The translations under genes and the position numbers were made by a program. Shown one piece after another: positions 51,720 to 63,146 of a DNA stretch of 64,000 nucleotides; position 1 is the stretch's first letter; each line of letters starts with the position of its first letter. The stretch is from Marthasterias glacialis. Lineage: Eukaryota; Echinodermata; Asteroidea; Forcipulatida; Asteriidae. The notes under the pieces were generated by a model that saw only the letters and a program-made list of their open reading frames with translations, did not search any database and had not been told where the DNA came from. The stretch lies in assembly GCA_911728455.2 (NCBI GenBank), contig OU452233.1:18874426-18938425 (forward strand), given 5' to 3'.

Positions 51720-53600
51720 GTCTGAACAACAATTCCCCAAATGTGTTCCTCTCCCGAACCCCGACCGGGCCCTGTGAGTCGCCAAACGGTCAACCCATCC
51801 CCGCTGTTCCAATCCGGTCTCGTAGTCCAGGTTTTGTTAATAATAGTAATATTAGGGAGGCAGAAACTCCCGCGGGTTCAACAAGAGGCACTGGGACACG
51901 CAGCGGTCACACGCAGCGGGTGCACGGCGGACGATAATTGTAATGAAATTGCCAATACCGAAAAGGAGCTCGCAGAACGACATGTGTTGGACGTGTGAAT
52001 TTACTCATTTCTACGTCATTTGGAGACGACGAGTGCAAATGAAAATGAAAAAAAACTACGCGTCGATTACTCGTTACTCGTTACGCTAGTACGTGCTATA
52101 TAGATGAGCGGTATCAGTTGCGGCAGAGTTCTGATGATGTGTGGTGACAATTTCTAGTTTTGCGTAAAGCTTATTTTATCCATGGCTTTGTTAATAAAGT
52201 ATGTGGTTCTACACTCAATTAGCAGTTTACTAGCATAAACTTTCAATTCCCAAGCCATCGTGTGAAGTCGCAATTTACTTCAGCAGTAATTATGATTTGA
52301 TATCAGACAACTCCAAATTGTGACGTTCGAGCTTCGTTGGTGTTGCACCTTGTTTTGAAAACAAATAAATAAACAAGCAAGCAAAGAGACAGTTCATGTT
52401 TTGGTTAGTGCGTTCCGGAATATAGTGCTGGAGGACTCGTAAAATTGTTTGAACTTTATTTGGACGTGATGTCGATTATTGTCTGTCTACCCAATGCTCA
52501 ATTTGCAATGGCTCTTCAGAGTTATTTTTCTTAAATTTGAGAAAGACAAAGTACTGAGTCTTAGTTTTTAAGACTTTGAGTTTGAAATTGGAGGTGGTGT
52601 TAGTCGTTGAGATTAAAAAAAAAATCCATCTGAAAAGATCCTTTTCGCAAAGATTTTTGTTTTTCAAATTTGGCCTGATTTAAATTGCTTAACTGGGCAG
52701 TTTAATAAATATTATAAAATGTAAATTGTCAAAAACTTTGAAGGTATGATACACAACCGGGAATGATTATAATCTGTGATTAAATCTGTAGGACACTTCT
52801 TGAACACTTAGTACAATTAACACTTTTAATAAAAAAACGTGTGTGTGTAAAATGTCAATCAGTGGTCTTTGATAGTGCCAATCAATATCAAGCTTTCAAA
52901 TTGTTTATTTCATCAGATCGATTTAAATACGTTGTAACATGTGAGGAGGCTTAACAATAAATATTAACACCAACTGTTATTCGTTTTTTGTTCTTCTTTT
53001 TTTCGTTTTTGCTTGGAAAACATGATCACCTAACTTGAAGTCTTTTCACACTTTAGACGACCGATGTATTTCTTGACAACTAGATGATTGTGAGGGCGTT
53101 TCTACACCAAATGCTTTATGGTGAACCAGAGTTACATTTGATTGTCTCGTAAACACTACTTAAAACTTTCAATGAATATTTATTCTTTTTGAAACGCACG
53201 GATTAAATTAAATCTTTCGTTTCACAAACAAAATTACGTCATTTTTTTTATTAACATCTTGCTAGTGTTCACCCACTCGAGGAAGATTGAGTTCTCAAAC
53301 TTTCAAATTGAAGTAAATACAGTGATTAAAAATATACACAAAGACACGAATTTGTTCTGCTACATTCCACAAAAAGTCCAAGACCACTTTCCCAACCCGT
53401 GACATGACTACATAGACCGACGGTTCAGAAGCCCTTTTCCACGGTACAGTGACTAGCTCGTTTCACGGTACACGCACCCCGGCTACGGAAACTTATTCTC
53501 CGTGTTAACAAAGCACTAAGTGCCCAGCCTCTAAAGGACAGCGAGACCCCACCGTCAACCTCGCGGTAAAACTATCGAATAAACGCTGGAAGTCGACTCG
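51720..53600. other. Intergenic DNA with two GC-richer islands
   Basis: No gene is recognised. GC-richer islands lie at 51720-51990 and 53380-53600. The first carries overlapping open frames of 70-106 codons without domains. Regulatory function is possible but unsupported. Confidence 0.35.
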
Positions 53601-56559
53601 ATGTCAAATTAATCCAGTTGAAATTCATTCAGGGAAAATCTCACTTGAATAGGAATCTTATGGAAGAATGAAAAGGTGTAAATATACTGGATAACAATAA
53701 GTAATAAAAAGAACTTAACTGTATGGCATATTTATACATTATAAGTAATCTATATGATATGTATTTATATATTTATAGTATGCAGAAACATACCCCCATT
53801 CCATAAAACCAATTTATTGAATGAACAGTCTCCATTTACTCAAAAATCAGTTCTTAGTCTCCAAACCTTCCAGTTGCATAAATACAATTCATTCAAAGTT
53901 CATTCTTCAAAAAACAAAACATTTAAAGTCACATTTTATGTTCAACATCCAAAGAAAAGAAAAGTTCAAAAGTTACGGACATCTTTGCTTGGTTCCCTAT
54001 TTACAAGATAATGATAGCTCATATCATCTTTTGATACAAAGGTGCCAGACTACTTTAACAGACGCGGCATTTTTTTGTCAATAACAGCCCTCTCTGTTTT
54101 TATTGCAGATAATTTGTGGTTTCGACCCATGGTATAATGGAGCGTCTCCATTCCTAAAAATTGAAGCATCTTTCCACCTTTTGGTCTCACCATCTCCAAA
54201 GTGGTTGAGGTCGATACAAGTTGCAACTAACACGGTATGTGAAAATAATGTTTAGTCTCATGTTAGTTGGCTTTCTGGGGCGGGGTTCGAATGCAATAGG
54301 AGGGAAGTCACCTTATCTAACGCCAAAATATACAGGTATCAATTGTTTGTCAAAAAAAAGGTTTTTGTGCGAAGCTCTATACGTGACGGTGCCTTCTTAT
54401 GAAGACACTCTGAGCTTGATTGTCGAAACGTCGATAAAGCATTCTGATTGATGCTATACTACATGAACCAACGCATTTTACAAGATACAAGTATAATTCG
54501 CAAGTTAGGCTACACTGGTTCACAAAAATTCATGGGTGTTTTAACAAACATTGTCCCACAACATAAGTGAGCAAATTTTAATTTTGGGAGTGAAGAAATC
54601 TAGTGAATCTAACGCCTTAGGAAGTATGTCTGCTGCAAGGGGCTGGGTAAAGACAACATATCTGCAGCATGAAATTGAACGAGACAAGTAGCGAATGTGA
54701 CTCATCACCAATCGCTAGAGGGCCGTCACTGCTTCCCCCCCCCCCCCTTTCCCCCAGTCGATATGTCAGCTTTTCGGGGCAATAAAATCATACCAGCTCT
54801 TGATAATGAACGGGCAGAAAAACCAGCAATATTCTCATTATTTCGAAATTCATAAATTTCTTATAAATAAGAATGACAGCCTCATTTACCAAAAACCATG
54901 CACCTTTTAGCCCGGCTGTCTCCGATCGGGCTGGACGGAGGGGGTAGAATAAAAAAGAAAGAAGGGTAAAAACAAACGAATAACCGGGAAATGAAATTGT
55001 GTCGGCAGACTTCAAACTCTCCAGTACCCTCCGGGTATCGATTGGACGCTGAGTTTGCCATGGGTTTATCGACTGTGTCGTTTGAACAATCTAGAATGCC
55101 TATAATGCATACACAGTGGATGTGTATATCGAGCACAGGGGGGTATGGAAGGCAGGGGTTCTTCACCCCCGTAGGGGTGTGCTGGTGCGCTGTATCCTGG
55201 GGGATAGCTAGGCAGGCGAGAGGTACAGCAGGGCTAAGATGTTACGTTGTTTGATTACTGATCTTAACTAGAAAGCTCGAGGGGTTAATGATATAACGAA
55301 GCATTGATGAAGATCACAAGAGGCGAGGGATAAAGCAGTAAGGATCTGAGCTTAGTGTTTAGTCAATAGAATAAAGTGTAATGTACGTGTCTTCGCAGTG
55401 ACCCAGTTGGAACTCAGTCATGTGCCACCGCAATGTAAAAATGTATGGGTCTAGTGAAGCAGGAAGAGTTTATCAAAAAGTGGAATGAAAAAATGTTTCT
55501 TGCTAGATCTACTTCCTTCAAAACATTGCCTGGTATTTGTGTACCCCTATAACACTTAATATCAAGTGCTCTGTCTGTTTTATTTGGGCAAAAATTAAAT
55601 GCATCCGTCATGTCGGGGCTTACAAGTCTTGTCTCTGTTGTTTACGGAATTTGACGGATTACTTATAATTTATGGCAAGGAACTTAGAAGTTCAGAGGTG
55701 CAGGAGTATTCAAGATGTTCTGTGTGGTATGTCTATCCGAAACCAAATCGAGGATAGCAGAGAAGTAGACTTGCCCTTCCTTGTATCGAGGATGAACGTT
55801 ATTGTTACCTTTTGACGTCTGGCTACCAGTCTCTTAAAATGAACTTATTACGTAATACACAACGCAACAACAGTATTGTTATACATGGTTGGTAATTAGA
55901 CGTTTTCATCCATGTACACTTATGCATGTACTCAGCACGTTAGATTCATCCACGTAATAATGTTTATTTGCTGTATTTTTGGTACAATAGGCACACCATA
56001 GACGATTACGATTAACTATTCATTTATTTTGTATCAATCCATTCTCAAATTAGTTATACAAATTAATTACCCAAGATAGATATTGTACATTTTCAACACA
56101 ATAGATTCTGTGCAAGATGTGGCTATCACATTGGTGATGAATACGTCGTTCGTAAATGGCTTTCTCTTATGCAATACCTTAGTCCATATGTTCTTTTGCA
56201 AGGCATGCATTACACAACTGCAGACAAGTAAAAGGCTATCGTGTGTAGAGATAACCAAACGTAAAATTGCAATTTACACATTTGATCCTTCCTTGGGTAA
56301 ATTGCATCTTGTTAAAACTTTAAACTTCACTTCAATTGACACAAATTACTTCCTCTGGTATTTGACCGGAGTGTCTCCTATTCAGAATAGTTTAAGCCAA
56401 TTTGGGTGCTTGTTTTGGGGAACAATGTCCATTTTCACGTGAACTTTTGCCAGGTTTTCAAAATTAAGTTGACCTTTTCCCCCGCCCTAAACTGTTTTCC
56501 ATATTATTTGAAAACAAGGTTGAATTAATGAAGGTCACATCTCATCGATAAGAAACAAA
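53601..56559. other. Intergenic DNA
   Basis: No gene is recognised. The motif GAAGACA...TGTCGAAACGTCGA with a GACA/TGTC stem lies at 54401-54433 (+ strand). A C tract of 13 lies at 54735-54747. A GC-richer patch lies at about 55000-55250. Confidence 0.4.
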
Positions 56560-56800
56560 ACAGGAAACGGGGATATTAGTTTTCCCGAAACCTCCTTGTT
56601 GTTTCTCTCACCTCAGCCAGAAGAATCTCCCGGCATTTACAGCGTTTAATCCCCCATTGTTGGTCCCTTTGTCAGGTCTGTTTGTGCCGCACCATTCCCG
56701 GAGGTCATTTGTTTAAAAAAATATCGATCTTTCCGAGGTTGTGAGAGCGGAGAGTCTAAAGGGTTTCAGGAAGTTCGAATTTAATTTACATACTGACAAG
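56560..56800. promoter_or_regulatory. Candidate regulatory patch with paired Sox-type sites
   Basis: CCATTGTT (56654-56661) and CCTTTGT (56666-56672) lie in tandem, both good Sox cores, in a patch less AT-rich than its flanks. A SoxB1-responsive enhancer is a plausible inference only. Confidence 0.3.
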
Positions 56801-59800
56801 TTTCCGTGTGGTACTCAGCAGTTTCGTTTTCGTAGCAAGTCGACAAATCGGCAAATTTCTCTACGCCATGTTAAATGGTTTTTACTTCATTCCACCAACT
56901 TTCCGCAACATTGAGATTTATACCAAAATTATTTAAATCGTTGCATGCTTAATTCACATCCTTAACAATTGCTTACGGCTTAATTTTGTTCACGTTTTTG
57001 TGAAGTTTGTAAAAAAAAAATTAAAGAATAATTCATCTGAGTTGTTTTCAAAACGAACTGATTTTGCTTTGGAATATATTAGTTGATTTTCGACCTGTTA
57101 GATTGCCTAAAGTACGTCCGCATTAGTTCAACGCCAATGTTCCATTGAGTTTGCTGGAGCAGCTGGGAATGATCGGATATAAACGTTCTTAACTTCACTT
57201 CAGGTTTTAGTATCAATTAACACAACAGATAATGAAGTTCGATTAAATAGTGTCGGGTGCGTGTTTGCGACCTGTTATTTCATCTCAATTACGTCCGCAT
57301 CTAGAAGAGTTTAACCTTCTATTAGGTTTATTAAGCGGCCTAATCTTGAGGCTAATTAAAATATACCTCCACCGAACACAAGGTTGGCGCCGTTTGCTAG
57401 TGTTTAAACCACCAGTGCTCAGTGCATGTTTAGTGTTTTTCACCGCGGGCATTTTTAATTACTAAAAACGTCAATGCATGAAAGCAATACATTTGCAAAT
57501 AGACGAGAACTTTAGTTAACCCACCCTGAACCAGACTGCACCCCCTTACGACGGTCTGGTGTCCAAAGTATTAACAAACAGGTTTCAGTGACCCCGGGCT
57601 ACTGCACTTCCCCAAACAATAGAGTCTTTTAATTTTGTTTTTATCACCGCCGAAGAAAAATAACCGTGTTCACCCCGGGCCACCATGTTGCCCTGGTTCG
57701 CTTAGTGGGGTGTGACTTTGTCAGCGGTTCTCTGCTTCTTCGCACGAGTACTTTTTTTTAACACCGTTGGGAACCCCCTCGAGAAAATTCACTGCGGTCC
57801 AGGTTTGGCCCTGGCGTATTTTGCACGGGTCACTCGCCCGGGCAGGTTGCCGTCAAACACTCCCCTGCCTACTACCCATGAACTAAAGGGTCCTCGCTTG
57901 GGTCGACCCCGATACCATGCAATCAAAACGACAGGGGCAATAAGCGAGTTGTTTTCCTATCCATTCAGAGTGGTGTTTTTCTTGCTAAAAATTCTCAAGG
58001 GAAACAAAACACATCCACGGGCAGAACAATGGCTCTTTCCAGCAGAGAGAGGTCAAAAAAGCTCTGGAAAAATAAACCTCAAATGCAGTGACACATCGCT
58101 GGGCCTTTTCAACACACATATTAAGTTAGACATTTTAAGAAAATACATTTCATGTTATGTGTAAAAACGGTGTTTCGACAATTTGTTGTATTCTATATAT
58201 AGAGTATATTAAGGTTTGTACGGAAGATGTCCGTGGAAAGGCAAGAAATTGTTTACACTTTAAATGTTGTCTTCTTGTCGTGACGTGACACATAAATAGA
58301 AAACATTATTGACTATTAACTGGAGACTATTTTTAACTGACTCCATTCAAGTTCATGTTTTGTTCTTAGAATTTCATCTTGAATACTCAAATGTCCTAAC
58401 AACAACAGAACAGTCCCGATATACGGCTCTTATTTTGGGGATTTCCGAATCACAACAAGCATGTGGACGTCCATGAAAAACATCAATCTTCAATTGATGT
58501 TATTGCTCAAACTTGACTGCTAAATTTAAAAACCTTAAACATCTGACAGCGAATGTCAATGAAAAATTCACAGGTTGGTTTTGGAGCAACTGAATTAATT
58601 TACTGTCCTCCAAAAAAAACAAAGATGTATCATATTATTATCTAGCAAGACAGCCTCGTGAATCAGTTGTTTTGTTTATAATTTTATACTACTGCGAAAT
58701 TACAATGTTTTTTTTTCAATCATGAGTAGAGGGTTGAGATCTCGGCACTTGACTATGATCAGGACCAATCAATCCGAATTAAGTGGTGGAATTTATATGT
58801 TTTGCCCGAATAATCCAATCGGTTTGATGTTACCTCCGAACACAATTAACCGTTTTGCTTTCATCCACCACCCATACACTAAACAGTAATCTACCACACA
58901 AGTTCGTGGACAAAATTATAATCAAAATAGAAAATAAATTTGAAGGTATTTCCTTGACAAGCACATCAGAACTTCACGAAGAATACCATTTCAGGTCTTA
59001 ACGGTAATCCATTCATTAGAGTACATTCTTTGTGGATTTCGTTGAATTGTTCTGAAAAACCTTGAAGCGCGGGCCGCGCTGACGAGAGTCGATTCCATTG
59101 TATCCAAAAGGGGAACAGATTTCTTCATGTTTAGAGTTTCAACAGAAAAAGAGGTCTATGTGTTGAATAGGAACTCATTGGGGGAGGATCCGACTGGTAT
59201 GGAGACTAATATACTGGTTGATTTGACTTCTTCTTGTAAATTGTTGTTTTTCAATGGGATGAAAATGAACGCCTCTATTCGAAACTGCAACCGAATCCAT
59301 TTTACAATTATTGATTTTAATTCCTTTCTGTTCTGTATAATCCAAACAGACCCTTCACTCCAGTCAAACAAATGCATTTCTGGTGTTAAAATACTATAGA
59401 CAAATACTCCAGAACTAAACCTATAAGTTACAATCATAAGCGATGCGAATGTTTTAAAGAAATTCACTTTGTTTGCTTTATGATAACATAGACAAAGTGT
59501 CTTTCAACATAAGTGTGTTTGTATTGACCCTGTTATACATTCAACAGTTGTCATGTATTTGTAAACACTTGACAGTAATTGACTTTCTCCTGAATCAAGT
59601 TCCCACTTCACACAATCAACCTGTGTGAAATGTTAATGGAAATTATTGATAGAGGAGGTGTATGTTTTGTCGATGATTTTGTCAACGTTCGCATGATTCT
59701 ACAAATCGGGGTGAGAACTCGGTGTGAAATTACTGAAATGAAAACTTAAATTACTAAAGTGGAAAGATAAATGAATTTTTTAATTCTCCAAAGAAAAGTT

Positions 59801-61531
59801 GATGTACCAGGCCGGATTTGGTGGAAATATGACTTTGAATATGATCTTTAAAATGAAAGTAGACTGTACAAAATATTGTTAAAAGGTGATTTAGTGTAGG
59901 CCCAGTTTGAAATCAGCGCAAACGTCAAAACTGTCGTTGTAGTACCCGTTGTCGTGAATCTTCTAACTCCAAACTATTTTCATGTACAATAATATTGCCA
60001 GAGGACCTGAAGTTTTGGTGTCAGCTTCAATACATTATATAAATGCCTTTACAAGAGGACTTTATAAATGGTTATTCCGACAAATGTATTTTGTTGTTTG
60101 ATACTTGTGGGTTGCTTGTGTGATTCTTAGTGGCGTTCGTCCTTCACGTGTTATCACCTTCCATCGATCACTTGTATTCAAATCGAGAGGACCTCGATGG
60201 ATTTGTGGGTGCTTAAAATCCACTCAAGCGGTGATAACGAAAAGATGTGACCATGTTGATTGCTACTCAACCGCGCCAATTTGGTTCTACTTTTTTTTTT
60301 CTTTTTGAAAAGGGGGGGGGGGTTGAAGCTTTAATCTCACACCGCCATGATGTATAGATGTTGATGATGGGTTACAGAACGTCGGATTCCCTCATGAGTT
60401 TTTTTTCCCCGAGAAGGGGGAGGGGGAACTTAAAAGCACCGTGGTATCGAGGTAGTGATGATGGGATATATTATTTGCATCAGGGCCTCCTGACATCCTA
60501 TCGATTGAGAAGCGATGTTGTTTTGTCTCGTTTCGTAATACCAAAAGGTTGGTAGATGCATTATCAGTCATATGTCGATGGATTAAGATTTGTGTCTCCC
60601 ATAGGGGTAAACCTCATTGACAGGGTATCGGTGTGTCCGTCAAAAGAGGGGTGAAATGGGCTAGCCACACCCACGTGTAGGGTGGCTGTGTGATTGGACG
60701 CAGTGGCAAACACTATTAAGAGATTGACCGATATCTTTCAAAATGGTTGAAAGATTTTAGAATGGTGGCAAGAGAAGTGAATAAAACTCACATAAAAGGG
60801 AGGTCTGGTTGATGTCTTTAAGGTCAGAGCGGACCTCAATAAGGGTCGATTTCATCTTTTGTTTGCTGAAAAGATTGAGGAGGATTCTTGAGACGATGGG
60901 ATCTTCACGTTGGGCAAGTTTGAGGGGGATATTGAATCAACGCGTGGGAGTTCTCCGACACCACATTCATGACTCAAGCATTATTGCTGGTTTTTGCGTC
61001 ATTTGGTCTTCGCATCTTGTTGATCAGTACACACTTCACGTCTTCATGTTGAGTCTTCAGAATCTTACTTTATGCATCTTCTAAAGAAGTTAAACAACTT
61101 ATAATGTTCTTAGTCATGGGTGGAATGTGCTGTTTGGTTGACGGATTAAGTTCATTATCATGGGCTAACTTTGAGAACTTATAAAAACATTCCATCGTTA
61201 GAATGTATCGCAGATTCCATTCGCATTCACTGCGTGGTGTAATTTAGTCGACAATCTTAAACAAGAAATCGGTTTAAAGCAAATGTCAAGTTTAAATCAA
61301 CAATCATTTCATTGTTTGATTTGCTGGTTATAGGACACAATGTGATATATGTTAAGTTAACATGTGATGAAAATTTACAAATCAAAAGTTGTTAGTAATT
61401 TGAAGGGAATGGTAAACAAGTCATGTACACACAAAGCATAGGTACAAAAGCTGTTGTTGTCTAAGGTGACAAGACTTTGCTGGTCATTTGTGTATGCTTT
61501 TTGCTCGTTCCACTTGCTTACACTAAAGCCT
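56801..61531. other. Intergenic DNA
   Basis: No gene is recognised. A G tract of 11 lies at 60312-60322. A hairpin AGCCACACCC...GGGTGGCT lies near 60663-60688. The 150-codon frame at 57712-58164 shows no domain, signal peptide or codon pattern that would support a gene. Confidence 0.4.
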
Positions 61532-61950
61532 GTGTCTTGGCTGAGCGGATAAGAACACTGGACTCAAGCTCTTGTGTTTTTGATCAGCAGAGTGTGGGTT
61601 CGAGTCCCGGCCGTGACACTTGTGTCCTAAAGCAAGACACTTAACCATTATTGCTTCGTCCTTCGGATGGGACGTAAAGCCGTAGGTCCCGTGTGTTGTG
61701 CAATTAACGTAAAAAGAACCCAGCCCACTGCCGCATAGAGAAGGGGTTCGCCCCGGTGTTCCTGGTTTGATCGGCTGCATATTGCGCCACAGCACCTTGT
61801 AAACCATTACATGGTGCTATGTAAAGGAACAGGTTTCATACTTCATAACGTAACTCCGCATACCTTGCAGGAAAAAAACACTGAGGGCTTTGATGAGACG
61901 CCCATCAGGTGTGATAAAGCGCTAAGAACTGCGTATTATTGTTGTTATTA
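61532..61950 (+). mobile_element. tRNA-Leu-headed SINE
   Basis: The 88-base head (61532-61619) folds as a leucine tRNA. It has an acceptor pair GTGTC/GACAC, an A box TGGCTGAGCGG (61538-61548), a CAA anticodon position (61565-61567), a long variable arm, and a B box GGTTCGAGTCC (61597-61607). The body follows with CTTCGGATGGGACG, GGTTCGCCCCGGTGTTCCTGG and a tail GCGCTAAGAACTGCG, then ATT/GTT units, a LINE-derived type of end. The A and B boxes would drive RNA polymerase III. No clear target duplication is seen. Confidence 0.85.
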
Positions 61951-62941
61951 CTGAGATTAATTTATTACACGTGATCTTTATACTTTTGCTCTGGTAAACA
62001 AGTTTGTTTTACCAACTCCAAGTTTGAATGCAATGGAGGCTTCAGTGCCATAGGGAGATTCGTTGATGGCAAAAATCGCTAATTTTGCTGGTTTTCAAGG
62101 ATTATTTCAACAACAACAAAAACGGGTACATGACCATTAGTCTGTTATTCCTTAGAAATGGTAACAATAGAAACTCTCTAAGCTAATAAACTCAGCCTTT
62201 TTGAATTGTTAACGAATGGGTAAGTTAATGCTCAATTTACGACATGTAGACAAAGCTTGACCACTCCACTTAAAATTCCATGGTCGTAGGTTTACAACCT
62301 GAAGATATTTTGTACGATCATGAGGAAGATGTATTAATGGCTTGGTAGTTATGAGGGATGGAATTTGGGGAACCCGTCACGCCCCCATCCCAAACCATCA
62401 CACCAGAGTAAATTACCCTCTGACGCCTGATTGAAGGTTTAATTGTCCCAGACTTAGGAAATCAGTACCAGGAAAATGCAACCCAGGCCACACCTAGACA
62501 AAAGCCAAACCAACGGGGCGTGAGGGCTGGGGGGTTTAATGACTAAAGTTTGATGGTTTGCCGGGAATTGTCCCACGCATCGTCCCCCTCTTGAAAAGAA
62601 ACTCTGCGGGAGGGTACCCCCAAAACGGAGCTCCTGTGCCTTCAAGGAGAATTAAAATTGTTTGTGGCTTGTGGCGTATGTGGTAATTAAAACACTTGCT
62701 TTATTGTTGGGAATGACATTACAGAGTGGCTTGTTGATGAATTTATATCCATCTATCTTTACCTGGAGACTTGTTTGTGAGGAAGAATTTACATAATTGC
62801 TGGAGGCGTTTTCAGAAAAAGAAAATACCCCAACACTCTTGAGGAGTAAATGGTAAACAAAACGAAGCCCTTTTTTGGAACGACAGTACTATAGTCACTA
62901 AACTTCTTATTGGTAATTTATGTGTAGATGATTTCTAACAA
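61951..62941. other. Intergenic DNA
   Basis: No gene, repeat family or motif cluster is recognised. Confidence 0.4.
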
Positions 62942-62998
62942 TCCCTATACTATAACTGACCAGACCAGTCGTTTTCTATAAAAAAAACTGTATAGGGA
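62942..62998. repeat. Inverted repeat TCCCTATAC / GTATAGGGA
   Basis: Nine-base perfect arms (62942-62950 and 62990-62998) enclose 39 bases. It lies about 90 bases upstream of the GAAACGTCG hairpin and may belong to the same repeat element, but this is not shown. Confidence 0.5.
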
Positions 62999-63086
62999 CG
63001 AAATGTAGAAAAACAAAAAGAATTACAATTATGCATCCCTCCAGCCCTACTTAAGCTTCACCATCAGCAGCAGTCCAGCTTTCTCC

Positions 63087-63120
63087 TGAAGACCAGCACA
63101 GTATACTGTTCGAAACGTCG
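63087..63120 (+). repeat. Retroelement-like hairpin CTGAAGAC...TTCGAAACGTCG
   Basis: CTGAAGA (63087-63093) fits the CUGANGA core of hammerhead ribozymes. It is followed by a small ACAG-TATA-CTGT hairpin (63098-63109) and then CGAAACGTC (63111-63119), the other half of the core with a GTC cleavage triplet. The closing pair of stem II is a mismatch, so activity is doubtful. Such cores are known from Penelope-like retroelements; membership here is inferred. Confidence 0.45.
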
Positions 63121-63130
63121 AGACCACAAC

Positions 63131-63146
63131 GGCTCTTTTCAGAGCC
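63131..63146 (+). promoter_or_regulatory. Histone-type mRNA 3' stem-loop
   Basis: GGCTCT-TTTC-AGAGCC forms a perfect six-pair stem with a four-base loop. It is preceded by ACAAC and followed by ACCA, the canonical replication-dependent histone 3' end recognised by SLBP. The form is the one known from sea urchin histone genes. No histone coding sequence lies upstream in this window. A purine-rich downstream element such as CAAGAAAGA is not seen in the next 50 bases. The stem-loop starts 11 bases after the GAAACGTCG motif. Confidence 0.85.

Noticed and set aside
57712-58164. A 150-codon open frame
   Set aside because: No domain, signal peptide, splice sites or promoter; length is within chance for this amount of DNA.
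10244-60481. Enrichment of POU octamers ATGCAAAT
   Set aside because: Six or seven copies on both strands against about four expected at this base composition; not a clear excess.
61532-61619. A functional tRNA-Leu gene
   Set aside because: The acceptor and anticodon stems have mismatches and the sequence continues into a SINE body and tail.
61523-61807. A 94-codon minus-strand frame
   Set aside because: It is antisense to the tRNA-headed SINE.
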